Shown here in pieces: positions 33,601-43,741 of a stretch of 64,000 nt of DNA (its first letter is position 1; each line of letters opens with the position of its first letter). Below the pieces are notes generated by a model. It did no database searches. It worked only from the letters and a program-made list of their open reading frames with translations, and was not told where the DNA came from. Source of the DNA: Cardiocondyla obscurior (taxonomy: Eukaryota > Arthropoda > Insecta > Hymenoptera > Formicidae); the NCBI RefSeq assembly GCF_019399895.1, contig NC_091873.1, forward strand, positions 7,181,501 to 7,245,500. The letters run 5' to 3'. The position numbers were made by a program, and so were the translations under genes.

Positions 33601-35612
33601 TTATCGCATTTGTTGAAGTATATTGTACGCAGAATACGACGTTTTCAGCAACTATAACACATGAAATTAATAGTTCATTATGCCTGGTATTCATAGTCAG
33701 TTGTTACACACATGTATTTAAAAATTGTCTTAGGCGCAGTCTTATTTTAAATAAATTGTATGCAATCTAAAATTATTAAACACAGATAGATTAAGAATAA
33801 ATTTTAATACTAACAGAGACAAATGATCCAAGATTTATAGAGATAACGTAAGCACCGGTAAACTCGATAGGTACCAAACTACGTGATATAATTATTAACA
33901 AATTTTTTTGCATCGAACAATCAAATGCAAACCATTCCATTTCGAACACCGTATTAACGACATTCTGGCTCTGTTTAAAAATATATATAGAAAGTATTTT
34001 ATTAATTACGCTTTTTATTCTCTTTTTTTGTTATAAAAAAAAAAACTATAAAAGAATTTACATATAAAAAATATATGCGCGCACCTTCAGCTTAACTTCA
34101 TTTCCGTACCAGCAATAAAAAGAGATTTGTGTCAACATACAAAACATATACATTACTATTTGAATATATTTTGCGCTAAACATATTTATCTGCGTCAATT
34201 GATACAGATTGAAGCACACTACTAACGTACTTATTAAAAACTGCACAGTGATTACTAACTTAAATGTTTTGTTCACCATTAATGCAAATCTAAAATTAAA
34301 GAGATTCCGAAGGTCTTAATAATTTTAGATGTACGCCGAAAAGCAGATTTGGTGACGGCAGCTAGATACGTGACTTTAGGCGTCGTATGCGTCGGAGTTT
34401 CACATGTAACGCATGTACACTAAAAAAAAAAATATGTTAAATAAACTAAGCCCTTCAACTAAACCAAAATTATTATTTAACCGACGTAAAAAATTGTTGT
34501 CTGTGTAAACCACAATTTACTTCGGTTTATTAAATATTTTGTTGGATTAATAAATCTGGGTTTAGTTGAAAGGCTTAGTTTATTTAATATAATTTTTTTT
34601 TTCAGTGTGGATACCGCGCCGGCCGGTTTGCCGATGACCGATTTTTCCCCATTCTCTCATTCCCTGCCTCTGCTGTCCAGAATTACGTACGCTACTAGCC
34701 GCTTTCGCCACGTCCGCCCTTCGGTGTACATACATATAAAATAAATGTAAAATAAATTCGATAAGTAATATTAAACGTACTAACTGGAAAATGCGTATAT
34801 GATGCACGATGCATTCGCGAAGATAACGTGGCTTGCCTACGATTTTTTTTAAATGGCACTCCATTATTTCAAGCTGCGAGCAAATGTGCATCAGCAGTCC
34901 GCAAATTAAGCTGTCGCAGGCGACTTGAATTACTGATCCTGCTGTTATGCCTATCGATTGATGAGCGTAAGCGATTTGAAACAGCATCGGCGAGGAAAGG
35001 TTAAACGGTAACCACGCTCGAAAAGCTAGTCTGTACTTTCTGTAGTCCACAATTATACTCGTTACTAAAGCAAACGCACACGTCGATTCGACCATAGTCA
35101 TATAGTGAAGCGTATTTGATCTGGAAAATAAAGTAACTTAAATTTAAATTTCCTTTATCACGTTTTTTTTTCAGGCCGTAATTTTATGTACAAAAAAAAA
35201 TTAATTAATTATGTTACACATATAATCGTCGATTGTTTCAAGATACTTGCCGTATAATCCTGTCGAATTTCTGTCGAATTTCTATCTCGTCGTAATCGGT
35301 AGGTCTAAATGGTTTCTTCATCAGAATGTCAATCAACGTTGCAATATTATTCCGATTTTTTAACAAGCTAAATATCTTGCAGCATGACACGAACGTGGTA
35401 AGAGTAATATAAAAATTATCGCTAAAGTCGTCAGCGTTGTCCACGAATAGAATTAAATCCATGAATTGCGACAACGTAAATGTATTTAGTAGTAAAAATA
35501 TGAAAACTGTATACGCATCGTATATGCTACGTTTATACCGCGACGTCCACGAATTCGATGGCCAGCATCCACAAATGGTAAGGATTTTAAACGTGAGCGT
35601 TAAAACGCTCAT
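33601..35612 (-). CDS. Odorant receptor OR-12 (5 exons, 369 aa) with a GC-AG intron
   Basis: Insect odorant receptor. Exons: 35612-35251, 35120-34785, 34289-34085, 33970-33815, 33651-33601. N terminus MSVLTLTFKILTICGCWPSNSW. The exon 1 donor reads ATACG|GCAAGT, while the equivalent junctions in OR-1 and OR-3 read ATACG|GTAAAT, so this is a GC-AG intron or a damaged site. Exon 2 begins SNTLHYMTMVESTCAFA and carries VACDSLICGLLMHICSQLEIM, one Cys of CCQ changed to Ser. Exon 3 (205 nt) has donor GTGCGC. Exon 4 is SQNVVNTVFEMEW to SINLGSFVS. Exon 5 is LLKTSYSAYNILQQMR. All frames are open. Intron 2 is enlarged to about 495 bp by a MITE. First gene of the array on the FoxB side. Confidence 0.84.
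34417..34608. mobile_element. MITE in OR-12 intron 2
   Basis: About 192 bp with long inverted termini. The left arm begins ACACTAAAAAAAAAAATATG and continues TTAAATAAACTAAGCC and TTCAACTAAACC. The right arm, reverse-complemented, begins ACACTGAAAAAAAAAATTAT, then ATTAAATAAACTAAGCC, TTTCAACTAAACC. There is no open frame. It lies between exons 2 and 3 of OR-12 and does not interrupt coding sequence. Confidence 0.75.
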
Positions 35613-37600
35613 TTCTTTTACTTGTTATATCCGTTAATATTTATGAAGAAAGACTTTGTTACGTAAATAGAAATTTAATTTTATTAGAAGTTAAGTTTTA
35701 TAAAAAAAAAAAAAATTAAATAAAAAGAAACTAATTAAAAAATACAAAATTATACCAGTGAGAAATACTATGCAAGATTAAATTTCTGTTAAAAAAGAAA
35801 GTAACGTTAAAATAAAATTAAAAAAGCAATCGTATTTTTTATTTTAATGTTTCTTGATTATTAATGTGCTAATCGAGAATCTACAGTATAAAAAATAATT
35901 ACAAACATATTGAACGCTATTATAATACAACAAATATATTTTTTTTTGCAATGCAATAGATAGCAAGATTTAACTGACGATCGTAAAAAATAATATATTT
36001 TCGTAGTTCACTTTGTACAACTTCCGTCTATGAGTTCGATAGCTATGACATTATCGTGACATAAAACTTGCAATTTTGCATCCCCAGGCAAAATGATATT
36101 TTCGCATATACACAACAGTTTTAAAATGCATGCCTTATACATGATGTCGTGCACTGCCACCTGTATACCAAACTGCGGCTATTCAACGTTATATTATACG
36201 ACGTGTAGCAAAGTATCAATTATGGTTCAGGTATATGAAATCTTGATGCAGACGTGGCTTAAATCATATTTAATTTATTGTTCCCAAGTAGTATATACAT
36301 AGAATAAACGCATTCCTCTCAACATTCGTTGAACAATGGCCGAATCGGTTGCAATTGTTAATTTAAAAGAAGAAAAAAAAATTACAGTTATGAAAATAAT
36401 AATTACAATAATAATAATTACAGTTATGTAAATTAAATTATTTAAATACGTAAAAAAATGTGTGGTAAGAAAATTAATAAAAAGATGACTAGTGGGTCAG
36501 CATTAACTAAAATATTGTGCGAAATTTTCATCAGTTGCATACATCTATACGACATCTTTAATTATTTAAAAAAAAAGGTAATAAAACAATTGTTCACTTA
36601 AAATTATTAAATGCAGTAACAAAATTTTTTTATCTTAAAATGTCGAATACGCTTTCATAGAGATTTAATATTCACAATTTTAGAAAATAGTTTTAATTTC
36701 ATTTTTTTTCTTTTTTTAATTTTATTCTTATAAATAATTATCTGCAGTCAATATTACGCATATTTTTTGTCGATTAATAAAATTTCTGCTTTGATAACAA
36801 AATTATTGCGAGACATTAATCGACTGAGGATAACAGAACATATGAATCTGAATAAATCGATATTTACCGTGAAAGGTAAATTACTGACTGCGACTAAGAA
36901 TAATCCCATAAAAAGGAAACCTGTAGTACATGATGCAAACTATAGATTTTCAGTAAATTACAGTCGGTAATTCATCTCAGAAAATAAAATATTGGGTCAT
37001 CTGCTCTAATTGACTTAGTACTGATTATACAACAATTATTAATTAAAAGTACAAATGTAATATGAAAAAAATATTATCTAAAAAATATTGTTATTACTAT
37101 TTAAACTTCTATAAATTTTCAGACTGATAAAAATTAATTTTGATATCAATAGTAAAACAAATAAAAGTTTAAAGATCCTATACCCATGTGTAGTATCACA
37201 AATTTTTGGAAATACAATTTTTTTTCATTGGCTACACAAATTAAAAAATAAGTTACCGCATAGTAGCGTAGATAAATCGTAGATAAAAAAAAATTACAAG
37301 GATGAGGACTTGTTACGTATTATTTTCAATTATGACAAAGTCCAAAAATAAGTGAGTGAAGCTATTAATCTTTCTCTTGAAACAAATCACTTTTGGAGAC
37401 AAATAAAAATGACGAGAAATTTAATTTACGTAATAATTTAAATATACATTGTACGCACACATAAGACGTATAAAAATTCACCCTCCCGATATAATGAGAA
37501 ATTAATTAATTAAATTACACGCGATATTTATTAACAAAATAACAAGACAAATATTATAAAATTGCAGTTTCTTAAAAAAAATAATTGAATTACTTTGATG
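35613..37600. other. OR-12 upstream region, AT-rich
   Basis: Holds the candidate OR-12 promoter and otherwise AT-rich sequence. A near-duplicate ATAATAATTACAGTTATG appears twice around 36385-36428. Short plus-strand open frames at 36093-36302 and 36767-36970 show no recognised family. No further receptor exons are seen, so the array ends at OR-12 on this side. Confidence 0.5.
35973..35998 (-). promoter_or_regulatory. Candidate OR-12 core promoter
   Basis: On the minus strand ATATATTA is followed about 22 bp later by the A of ATCGTCAGTTA, about 360 bp before the start codon. The TATA-like element is a conventional TATATTA here, which supports reading CTATAGA as the TATA box in the other members. 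Confidence 0.5.
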
Positions 37601-39468
37601 CATTAAACACTTGTTGCCGTTTTTCTTATTCCTCGGTATCGGCTATTTGTTTTAACGGAAATAATCGAGAGGGGCGATTATGTAGACGCGATCCGTTTCT
37701 TTCTAGAGAGCACGTCTAGTTGACGTATTAGTGTACATTACGCGCAACGAGAATTGCCATTTTGTCGGCGAGACACGAGGCGTAACGACACGCCTCTTAC
37801 CAGCAAACCCCGAGCGAGGAAACCGCTTCAATCCGATTGGTTTATCTTTTCCCACCGGGTTCTCCTCTAACCCGCGAGGTTACCGCGATCACCGACCGAG
37901 AGAGATTAGGTTAGATCTCGTTAACTGGGAAAAGATTGATCCCGCGTTCTCTCAATAAACGGTATAATTTTGCTGATAATGCTCGGAAACGCGGGCGCTA
38001 AGCATGCCGAGAATTTATGTTCACTTTCATCGATGCAGATCAACTTTGATCTCGCGCTTAATTTGTTTTACTTTTTTCTTTCTTTTTTTTTTCTCTTTTC
38101 AATTTTTAAAATAAGAAGAAGAATAGAAGATATTTTTAAACCGAGATAAAAAATTAATTGGTAAAAAAATTAGCGTCGTACTTACAGTCACGTTTACGTA
38201 AGTGACAAAGAACCAAGAGCGATGCAAATTTAATTAGACATTGCGCAGATTTAAATATTTAAATCATATCGTGATAGATTTAATAATGACGCGTGACTTG
38301 TAAAAACACCGATAGTTTGGAAATTACAAGACAAAGCAGCCCTTTTATAATTTCCATTTTTTTTAAATACTTGGTGATCTCGTTCGACTCATTCAAAAAT
38401 TCAGAACGTAAAAATGTAAATAAAAAAAAATAAAAAATAGGAAATTAGTTTAAATAGAATATTCACGGGAGGGTGACGAGCCTCGTTGGGCGCAGATCGA
38501 CGAGGTTAGCAAATTAAACATTTTGCTCGTACGAGAATCCGACTCGACAAATTACACATGGTTTCAATCCACGGAACGAAAGCACACCGCAGATCGATCC
38601 GCGCATTACGAAACGCGCGGAAGGCACGAGTTCTCTTTCTTCGTTCTTCTCGAGGCCGGTAACGTGCCCGATAAAACCGGGTGGCGTTTGATGGTGCACG
38701 GTATCAGTAGATGCGAGGGCGGTCGTGGTGCTCAATTGGTCCACGGTCTGGCTGTTCTCGTTCGCTCGAGGGAGGTGGTTCGGAGTGGTATTCGCCGGTT
38801 AACTCCGCCTTTGGGTGTCCGCGCGGACGGCCCTTTCGCGATGTCGAGGACCCTTGGGCACCGGGGTAAAGCGGCCGCGCCATTGGACGAAGGCGGCCGT
38901 CGGTGAAACGAGCGAGAGCGCGAGATACGCACCGGGCTCCAATCCAGGGCACCTCGTAGCCGCTGGACTCACGAGTAGGGGAAGCTCGTTTGCGGGGGTG
39001 TGGGTATAGATCGACCGCAGTATCCGCGGAGACGCGATCGCGGGTACTCGGTGTGCTTGAGTGTGCTCGTGGGGGCCTCGTCGTACGGCAGGATAACCGG
39101 GGGGGCCTCTGTCGGCGGATCTACCGTCGAGAAGTGTCCGAAAAATCGTCCGGGACAGTGCGACATCGTTGACCCCGGGGTCGAGTCTCGCTTGCCTCGG
39201 CCGCGGCTCCGACCCGCGGGTCTCCGTGGTTGGGTCCGATGGAAATTTCCATCCCTGGCAGCGGCCGGGAACAGCCCGCTCCGTGTTTCTGTCGATTCGC
39301 GAGAATGCGAAGGACGCTGACTCGCGTAACTCGTCGGCGAACGTCGTGCACAGTGCCGAGCATACGTACGTAAAGATTGTGTACTCGTCCCTACGGCGAA
39401 AGAAAGAGAGAGAGAGAGAGAGAGAAAGAAAGACTGGCTTTCGGTATCGTTGATCTCGCCGCTCGTCG
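37601..39468 (+). promoter_or_regulatory. CpG-rich FoxB 5' flank and presumed 5' UTR
   Basis: Composition turns GC- and CpG-rich from about 37.65 kb and strongly so from 38.5 kb. The region ends at the FoxB start codon and includes a GA repeat at about 39403-39424, a potential GAGA-factor site, 45-66 bp before the ATG. Several open frames exist in all directions because the DNA is GC-rich; none shows a recognisable domain. Promoter extent is inferred. Confidence 0.45.
39403..39424 (+). repeat. GA microsatellite before FoxB
   Basis: An AGAGAGAGAG run in the presumed 5' UTR. GAGA tracts of this type bind Trithorax-like/GAGA factor in flies; that role is only suggested here. Confidence 0.7.
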
Positions 39469-39471
39469 ATG

Positions 39472-42400
39472 ATGCCGCGGCCCTCGCGCGATACCTACGG
39501 TGATCAGAAACCACCGTACTCCTACATATCGCTCACGGCGATGGCGATATGGTCGTCGAGGGACAAGATGCTGCCGCTCGCCGAGATTTACAAATTCATC
39601 GCCGACCGCTTCCCGTACTACAGAAAGGACACGCGACGATGGCAGAATTCCTTGAGGCACAACTTGTCCTTCAACGATTGCTTTATCAAGGTAAGTTCGT
39701 TCATTCTGAGACGTCCGATTCGGAATTAGGGATTAAATCTAGGTTCGACCGGGAATCAGACCTCGTCAGGCCTCAGCTGGCCGAGTAACGCCAAGTTGCC
39801 AGTCGACGTGTCGTTCTTTCAATTGCATTTTCCTTTCAAATCAAATTATCAATCTGAGCAAGTTTCTCTATAGACGCAGAAAAAATTATATCACAGTCCG
39901 AAAGCCGTCGTTTCGCCTAACAAGAATTAACGACTGACGAGAGACGATTCGACGCGTTGTTAAAATGTTTCCCCCGTTGTAACTCAATTGTTTGCACCAA
40001 CGAGTGCAACGATTCCCTCGCGAAGATAATTACAATCTCGAATCGCGGCCGTCGAACGGAGGCATGATGGAACGTATCTTTGATTGACGTGATGTGCCTC
40101 TTTTCAACGTAAATGTCCGGGTTCTCGTGAGCGACGACGCAACGCGCAAGGTGCTTGGTCGTTGTATTATCGAGCCATCTGTTTCGCACCTGCCAACAGC
40201 GTTGCGATCGTCGTCATGGAGCGTACCGTTCGTCCGCGGTTCCTCGAAATTACGAATCGAAACGCCAATTTTCCATCCTTCGCACATCCGCCGCTCGTCA
40301 CCATAAAAATCATTTTCAATCCTACGCGCCACACGCGTCGCAGGACGGAACAAATTTCGACCGCAGTCGAGAAAGCTTTTATGTGGTTTTATCGGGATAA
40401 TTATGACGTACGGATTCTTGCACGAAATATGCGGGCAAATAATATCGGTTCGATTTTAAAATCCCGTCGCGCAACCAAGACCGGAGCAGTCTTAATTAAT
40501 TGTAAACAATAGCGGCCGAAACCGGCGGTATTAAATGCCCAGGCTTGGGCCGAAGCTGGCCTATTTTACAATTCCCGCACGGAAAATGCAATAGAGCATT
40601 TACGTTTCTTCAGGTTGGACAAATTTTACCTCGTACGGGTCCCAATTTGCAACGAATAATAATTACCGTCGCTAGAAAGCGTGAAACTATAAGCGGAAAC
40701 GATGGAAAGTAATAATGTCTCTGCGAGAAATTTTCATGAAACTTTAGGTTCGATAAATATTGATTGTAAATTAAAATCAATTAAAATTGCCGGTAAATTA
40801 AAATTAGAATGTCAGTTTTTTTTTTTTTTTTTCTGCCGAACACAAAGCATTTAATTTCGGTTGTGGCTTTATGAATCTTTCGAGTTTGCCCTTTTCTTCC
40901 CAGATTCCTACCGCAAACGCGGCTCGAACCTTTTCAGGTTGCCGGTAACGGTGAGAAAGAAATAACGTAAAAGACGCGAATGCGAACGCAGCTCGATTGA
41001 TCTCGTCTATCTCTCGTTGAGGCGTGGTGCTAATAATAGCGGCGGTAATATATTTCCCTTCGCGAGATCTGTCCGGCAGCAGGTTATGCCTTTCCGATCG
41101 AATTAACTCAACCGATCGGCAGATAATCGTTTCGCGTTATTAAATGTAAAACCTGTTCGTTCCTGGCAAGTAATGGCTATCCTGGCTCTCTACAGCTCAT
41201 CAATCGCCGCGGTAAGACTGCGTCTTATATCGGCCATCGTCGACGAGACACGGTGCTAGGCGCCTTTCCCCGCGATAACCGAGAGGGGCTGCTCACCTGA
41301 GTGTGCGATACGAGCAGACCGTGCCATGCTTCACGAGAATCGTAGGCCGAACCTTTTTGCGCGACGGCCGACATCTCCCGTCCCCCGATCTCTCGTCGAA
41401 ATATTAATTAAGTCGCGAGTCTCCGCGAATGTGAACGTTAGATCTCAAAGTGGGCCTAGTTTCGAGTCGACTTCTAATTTTCTAGTCTACGCTTATCGAG
41501 TTCCCCGCGGCTCTTTCAACGACGCTCTATACGATTATATTGTGCAATCACATTTTTTCGGTAATAATTAATTTGTCATGTAAATTGCCTAATTTTTGTT
41601 TGGTTTTTTTATACATTAAATAGATTTTCATCAAGATGTAGATGAAGTTTGATCTCGGTTTAATTTACTTTTAATCTCTTTTACAATTCTTAAAAGTAAA
41701 AGGAGATAGAGAGTAAATTAAACTGTGATTAAACCCAAGTTATACATCTTGGTGAAAATCAGCATTAATCTTGTACGTCAATTTTTATATGAACAGCCGC
41801 GGCTGTCAAAGTTTGCAACTCGAGGCTTAGTACGAACTCGATGAAAAAAAAAAACAGCTCTGTTACGAAACACTTTGAGAATATAAAGATACTTGTGGTA
41901 ATAGTTTTTATTGAATACTGTTATAATTTCCCTCCCGAATCGACCTTCTTATCGTATTTGACGGATTTGACGTATTGGCGCTGGATAAATCCGACGATTT
42001 GATTTCAGGTACCGCGCGGTCCGCATCGGCCGGGAAAAGGGGCCTATTGGGCACTGCATCCCGCTGCGTTATCCATGTTCGAAAACGGCTCGCTGCTCCG
42101 ACGGCGGAAACGCTTCAAGCTGCACAAGCCGGACAAGGAGCTCCTCAAGTCCGAGCTGCAGGCGCTCGCCTCGGCGATGCCGCCGCCTTTACCGCCGCCG
42201 CCGCCTCCGCCGCCGCTGCAGCCGCAGCCGCAGCCGCAGCCACAGCCGCAGTCGCAGCATCCGGACCCAGTGACGTCGGGCGGCGGGATCGTCGACGCGA
42301 GCACATGTCCCGGGAACGGTCTCAGCCTGGCGAACCTCCACCGGCTGCGGGACGATCTGCTTCGATGGGAGATGCAGGAGAGGCGGATGATGGTCGCTAC

Positions 42401-43391
42401 CGTGTCGAGTCACGGCGACTTCGCCGGCGCGGGCAGCTTCGGCCGCTTCGACGGCGCTACCGGCATGCCAAGTGGACCGACCGCCCCGGAAGCTATCACC
42501 GCCGGTTACTACCTATTGTCGCCCGAAGTCAGGCAGAGACTCGCGGGCGGTGCCGCCGACAGCGGCAACGAAATTCTCCGAACGTACGAAGCCGCCGCGC
42601 TGCTGCATTCCGCTGCGTCTTGGAACTTCCCGGGCTTTCCCGCGGTCTCGCCGTCGTACGCGGTGTCGCAGCTGCCATACATCCAGCAGACCGTCGCTGG
42701 CAGGCAAGCCCTCCATCCCGCGCGAGAGATGCGGGACGAGCGTCGTCTCTCGAGTGACCGCGCGCTGGAGAACGGGCCGGTGATCGCCGCTAGCACCGGC
42801 CGAGAAAACGAGACGGTCTTCGCGAGCGAGAACGCTTACGAGATCGCGAGTTACAACCGTGAAAAGCTCGTCGAGGAGGAGCCCCTCTCGTCGTCCTCGT
42901 CTTCGTCCTCGTCGTCGAGATTGAATCTCTATCGCGGCACCGCTCTGCCCGCGGCCCCGTCACCACCGACGTCGCCCACCTCGCCGAGCTCGCACGCGCC
43001 GAAATCGTCCTACCGTCATTTGTCGCCCATCTCCAGCCTGGCGGTGGAAGTCGAGCGAACTCAGCTGCCGGCCGGCCGCGAGGACCAGGTCGTCTTCACC
43101 GCGGCCAGCACGGAGAAGAGAGTCAAGAAGCCGTTCACCATCGAGAACATCATCGCGCCCGACGACAACTGCGAGGTCAGCCGCGACGGTACTAGTGGTG
43201 GTAATGGTGGTGGTGTCGGTGTTGGTGTTGGTGTTGGTGTCGGCGCCGGTGACGAGGAAACCTCGAAATTGACCGACGAACCGATCGCGAACAAGTCTTC
43301 GCTCCTCGTGCCGAGGCCTCTCTACGCCGGGTACTCGTTGTCGATCGCGACCACGGGTGTCCAGAGGCCGTCGTACGGCGCCGCCACTTGA
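39472..43391 (+). CDS. FoxB: Forkhead transcription factor FoxB (2 exons, 533 aa)
   Basis: Sequence-specific nuclear transcription factor of the FoxB class, the fd96Ca/fd96Cb type, which acts in neural and ectodermal patterning in flies. Coding exons: 39472-39690 and 42009-43391, with AAG|GTAAGT and TTTCAG|GTA in phase 0. I chose the second of two tandem ATGs (39469, 39472) because FoxB proteins start MPRP. Forkhead domain, residues about 11-105: YGDQKPPYSYISLTAMAI, recognition helix NSLRHNLSFNDCFIK, then GKGAYWALHP and MFENGSLLRRRKRFKL. The usual PRRPD reads PRGPH (residues 75-79). Beyond the domain: poly-Pro and PQ repeat (about 131-158), a Ser run (about 367-376), an eh1-like repressor motif FTIENII (about 449-455), and a GV repeat (about 470-486). 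The tail is longer than I recall for the fly paralogues. Identity is firm; the ant start site and isoforms are not proven. Confidence 0.95.
40536..40575. repeat. Dispersed repeat core, copy 1
   Basis: Contains GGGCCGAAGCTGGCC followed by TATTTTACAATTCCC. Related copies lie at 51892-51929 and 59351-59382. It is unlike any element I can name. Confidence 0.55.
41623..41760. mobile_element. Palindromic MITE-like element in the FoxB intron
   Basis: Left arm GATTTTCATCAAGATGTA and right arm, reverse-complemented, GATTTTCACCAAGATGTA; the pairing continues through GTTTAATTTAC near the centre. The total is about 138 bp, nearly a full-length hairpin, with no open frame. It fits a foldback MITE, though an old inverted duplication is possible. 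Confidence 0.6.
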
Positions 43392-43741
43392 GCTCCGCTC
43401 ATCCTCTCGGTCGACTCGCTTTCGAAGGGATCGGACGGGCAGCGCGAGGCTCCACGCGTCTCGACGACACCCAAAGGATCTTTTGTCCCAGACTACGAGC
43501 TCTATCCTGTTTCCCGGATGTATCTGTACGTCGCTATCTGCGTATACGCTCCATCTTCACCTACGTCTGAGATTCCGGCGGAATATGGTAGAGACCGCTT
43601 CGCGTTATTTTTTATTTTTTTTCCCCTTTTTTTTTATTTATAAAAATAATACATTGTTACGCTCAAATCGGAGCACGATATTCGCGCACGGAGCGGACAT
43701 TCCGGTTACCGTAGAATTCCGGTTCAACTCCATTAAATAAA
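43392..43741 (+). promoter_or_regulatory. FoxB 3' UTR with poly(A) signal
   Basis: Follows the FoxB stop codon and contains T-rich stretches. An AATAAA lies at 43736-43741, about 345 bp after the stop, and further AATAAA motifs occur at about 44723. The true cleavage site is not determinable here. Confidence 0.45.

Larger units (their letters stand above)
39691..42008 (+). other. FoxB intron, 2.3 kb
   Basis: Phase-0 intron inside the forkhead domain, from GTAAGT to TTTCAG. It contains a copy of a dispersed repeat core at about 40536-40575, an inverted-repeat element at 41623-41760 and homopolymer runs. Open frames in it are not supported as genes. The composition is mixed and less CpG-dense than the exons. 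Confidence 0.7.

Noticed and set aside
582..35612. Assigning the receptors to a named subfamily such as the nine-exon group
   Set aside because: The GCW motif recalls expanded ant receptors, but these genes have five coding exons and I could not run a phylogeny.
38500..39468. Several 60-180-codon open frames on both strands before FoxB
   Set aside because: Overlapping Arg/Ser/Pro-rich frames of GC-rich DNA without domains; more likely 5' UTR and promoter.
35613..39468. Thirteenth receptor or receptor fragment between OR-12 and FoxB
   Set aside because: I looked for the GCW, CCQIEIL, CWYGNE and TSYSAYN motifs on both strands and saw none.
41975..42757. 260-codon frame overlapping FoxB exon 2
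   Set aside because: Alternate frame over the poly-Pro and Ala-coding repeats; the forkhead frame is clearly the real one.
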